Positions 7,782 through 8,877 of a stretch of 8,877 bases of DNA are shown here, one piece after another. The stretch is taken from the NCBI GenBank assembly GCA_051888795.1, contig JBJFCD010000215.1:1-8877 (forward strand). The letters run 5' to 3'. The position numbers and the translations under genes are program-made. The number at the start of each line of letters is the position of its first letter. Position 1 is the first letter of the stretch. A model generated the notes under the pieces. It was not told where the DNA came from, searched no databases, and worked only from the letters and a program-made list of their open reading frames with translations. The stretch is from MD308 sp051888795 (lineage in GTDB: Bacteria; Bacillota; Clostridia; Lachnospirales; Lachnospiraceae).

Positions 7782-8468
7782 TTATTTTGAAATGCGAACA
7801 ACTTCTGCTGTTCCCAGGAAACAGTCATCTGCTTCGATAACCGTTTTCTCATCCGGCAATATCTCATCGACCGGATAGCTATATGTCAAGCCACCATAAT
7901 ATACTCCATCAATTAAACAGTGGCATCCGACCGTCAGTCCACTCAAGGTTTCCTCCGACTGATTTGAAAGTGTAACCTTTGTGTCTTTTACCTTTATCTT
8001 AATCTGCTCCCCCATTAACGGATCCTCATCAAGATAACTTGCTTCACAATCAATCGATTCACATATTGCATCTCCTTTTATCGGTTGATTCATATTATCA
8101 AACACCCATACTTTCTGATTTGCCGGAATATCTTTTATCACCATATTTAATTCCAGGCCATCACTCATATGTAATGTAATCTTCGCTGATTCCAGAAACT
8201 TACCGGATTGATTTTCAATCTCTAAAGATGCTATATCATCTGCATACTCATTTTCACAATCTGGATTTTCAATACTCGATTGAAATAAAGAATTAACCAT
8301 CAGCCTGTCCTCATCGATTGCATATGGAACACTGATTTCTGTCTTTTTCTTCTCTTTCTTTTCACTCGCCGTTTCACTTTCTTTATCTTTTTTCCCTGAA
8401 CAAGCAGAGAGCATAATACAAAACATAAGTAAGATAATAAGTGATATCACTCTATTCTTTTTTGACAT
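7782..8468 (-). CDS. Lipoprotein with two similar beta-rich repeats, function unknown
   Basis: The 228-residue product starts with a lipoprotein signal peptide: a charged start, a hydrophobic run and the lipobox LSAC, with C23 as the lipidation site. A lysine- and glutamate-rich spacer follows (about 25-43), so the rest would sit outside the membrane on a flexible stalk. Two segments resemble each other: 81-123 (IENQSGKFLESAKITLHM, later IPANQKVWV) and 165-212 (LSNQSEETLSGLTVGCHC, later LPDEKTVIE). Both share an xNQS...L...T pattern typical of FxLyD-like or Ig-like sandwiches. Six further cysteines occur (71, 136, 141, 182, 184, 216), which is many for an exported protein and allows disulfides. 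The gene overlaps the PqqD-like stop by one base (TAATG), has GGAGAAG just upstream, and is followed 22 bases later by the peptide gene. Immunity, receptor or export partner of the peptide are possible roles; none is shown by the sequence. Confidence 0.8.
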   Translation of the reverse strand: MSKKNRVISLIILLMFCIMLSACSGKKDKESETASEKKEKKKTEISVPYAIDEDRLMVNSLFQSSIENPDCENEYADDIASLEIENQSGKFLESAKITLHMSDGLELNMVIKDIPANQKVWVFDNMNQPIKGDAICESIDCEASYLDEDPLMGEQIKIKVKDTKVTLSNQSEETLSGLTVGCHCLIDGVYYGGLTYSYPVDEILPDEKTVIEADDCFLGTAEVVRISK

Positions 8469-8824
8469 TATTCTTCTCCATCCTGTATTAGTATTCCAAT
8501 ATTACGGAGTTTTTCCAAAAAAGCTCTTACATCCGAACAAGCTGTCTCACGGTCAATCTCATATTCACCTAAAATAGCATCAACCAATGTTTCTTCCGTA
8601 CAGCCATCCTTAAGCTTCTTCCACAGTAGCACTCCACTCTCCGACAATGAAATCATTCCATGGATTTTAATAGCCATTTCCCCTACCGGAATCAACAATG
8701 TTTCTCCCGCAATTTCTCGAAGCAACATATTTTCGGAAACTTTAAATATTTTTGAAGCCTCATTGCCAGATGATTCATCAGATTTTTTAATTTGTACAAA
8801 TGGTTTTTTATATACTTTCTTCAT
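8468..8824 (-). CDS. PqqD-like leader-binding protein (stand-alone RRE)
   Basis: The 118-residue protein matches the PqqD pattern from about residue 31 to 115: LLREIAGETLLIPVGE, then a short IHGMISLSESGVLLW segment, then GCTEETLVDAILGEYEID and a final helix DVRAFLEKLRNIGI. PqqD-like domains bind the leader of a ribosomal peptide and hand it to the modifying enzyme. Here the partner would be the radical SAM protein of the same operon. A PQQ pathway is not supported, since no other pqq gene is nearby. The first 30 residues are an extension not typical of PqqD. It begins MKKVYKKPFVQ, which recalls the leader of the small peptide (MKKYVKPDLVY). A GAGG lies 11 bases before the ATG, a rather long spacing. 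The operon promoter is not obvious in the 53 bases left in the window. Confidence 0.88.
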   Translation of the reverse strand: MKKVYKKPFVQIKKSDESSGNEASKIFKVSENMLLREIAGETLLIPVGEMAIKIHGMISLSESGVLLWKKLKDGCTEETLVDAILGEYEIDRETACSDVRAFLEKLRNIGILIQDGEE

Positions 8825-8842
8825 TAATTAATATTCCTCAAG

Positions 8843-8869
8843 CTTAAATTACTAAATTCCCTAAATTCC
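8843..8869. repeat. Short 9-bp direct repeats upstream of the PqqD-like gene
   Basis: CTAAATTCC occurs twice in tandem (8852-8860, 8861-8869), preceded by a looser copy CTTAAATTA (8843-8851). It lies 19-45 bases before the PqqD-like start codon. It may be a regulator site or just AT-rich sequence, and it is too short to decide. Confidence 0.4.
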
Positions 8870-8877
8870 GATTTATC

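Noticed and set aside
7760..7867. Longer reading of the precursor, starting at an ATG at 7865-7867 (117 residues)
   Set aside because: The extra part overlaps the lipoprotein gene in another frame, is basic and unlike a leader, and the inner ATG has a good AAAGGAG site at the right distance.
8468..8824. Part of a pyrroloquinoline quinone (PQQ) pathway
   Set aside because: No PqqA-like peptide with the Glu/Tyr pair, PqqB or PqqC is present, and PqqD-like proteins serve many other peptide pathways.

Overview
The window looks like chromosomal DNA from a low-GC Gram-positive gut anaerobe of the class Clostridia, most likely a Lachnospiraceae member of the Ruminococcus/Blautia type. The basis is AT-rich intergenic DNA, strong AGGAGG-type ribosome binding sites, a Gram-positive-style lipoprotein and a very large secreted sialidase. 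The genus assignment is inference from gene style, not a measured match.

All well-supported genes lie on the minus strand, so transcription runs from right to left. The right half (8824 down to 5500) is a tightly packed five-gene block: a stand-alone PqqD-like protein, a lipoprotein, an 81-residue cysteine-containing peptide, an HPr-kinase-like P-loop protein and a radical SAM/SPASM enzyme. Spacing is a 1-base overlap (TAATG), 22 bases, 14 bases and a 4-base overlap (ATGA), which fits one operon. Together the genes read as the biosynthetic core of a ribosomally made, post-translationally modified peptide (RiPP). The PqqD-like protein would present the leader of the small peptide, the radical SAM enzyme would modify its core, and the kinase may phosphorylate it. 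The lipoprotein is a candidate surface partner or immunity factor. No transporter or leader protease is in the window, and the operon may continue past the right edge.

The left half (5419 down to 245) is one gene for a 1724-residue secreted exo-sialidase. It has a signal peptide, then an apparently complete GH33 catalytic domain, then about 1200 residues of beta-rich accessory modules. It shows neither an N-terminal carbohydrate-binding module nor an LPXTG anchor. It sits 80 bases downstream of the radical SAM gene behind an AT-rich hairpin, so it is probably expressed separately or only partly by read-through. Its link to the peptide locus may be positional only.

The left end (1-244) holds a stem-loop terminator for the sialidase gene, a 17-bp tandem repeat in about 3.6 copies, and what may be the last 21 codons of a plus-strand gene cut by the window edge.

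The most interesting part is the RiPP locus. It combines a four-cysteine peptide that ends in serine, a kinase of the type known to phosphorylate a C-terminal serine in some lasso peptide pathways, a radical SAM/SPASM enzyme, and a PqqD-like protein whose own N-terminus resembles the peptide's leader.
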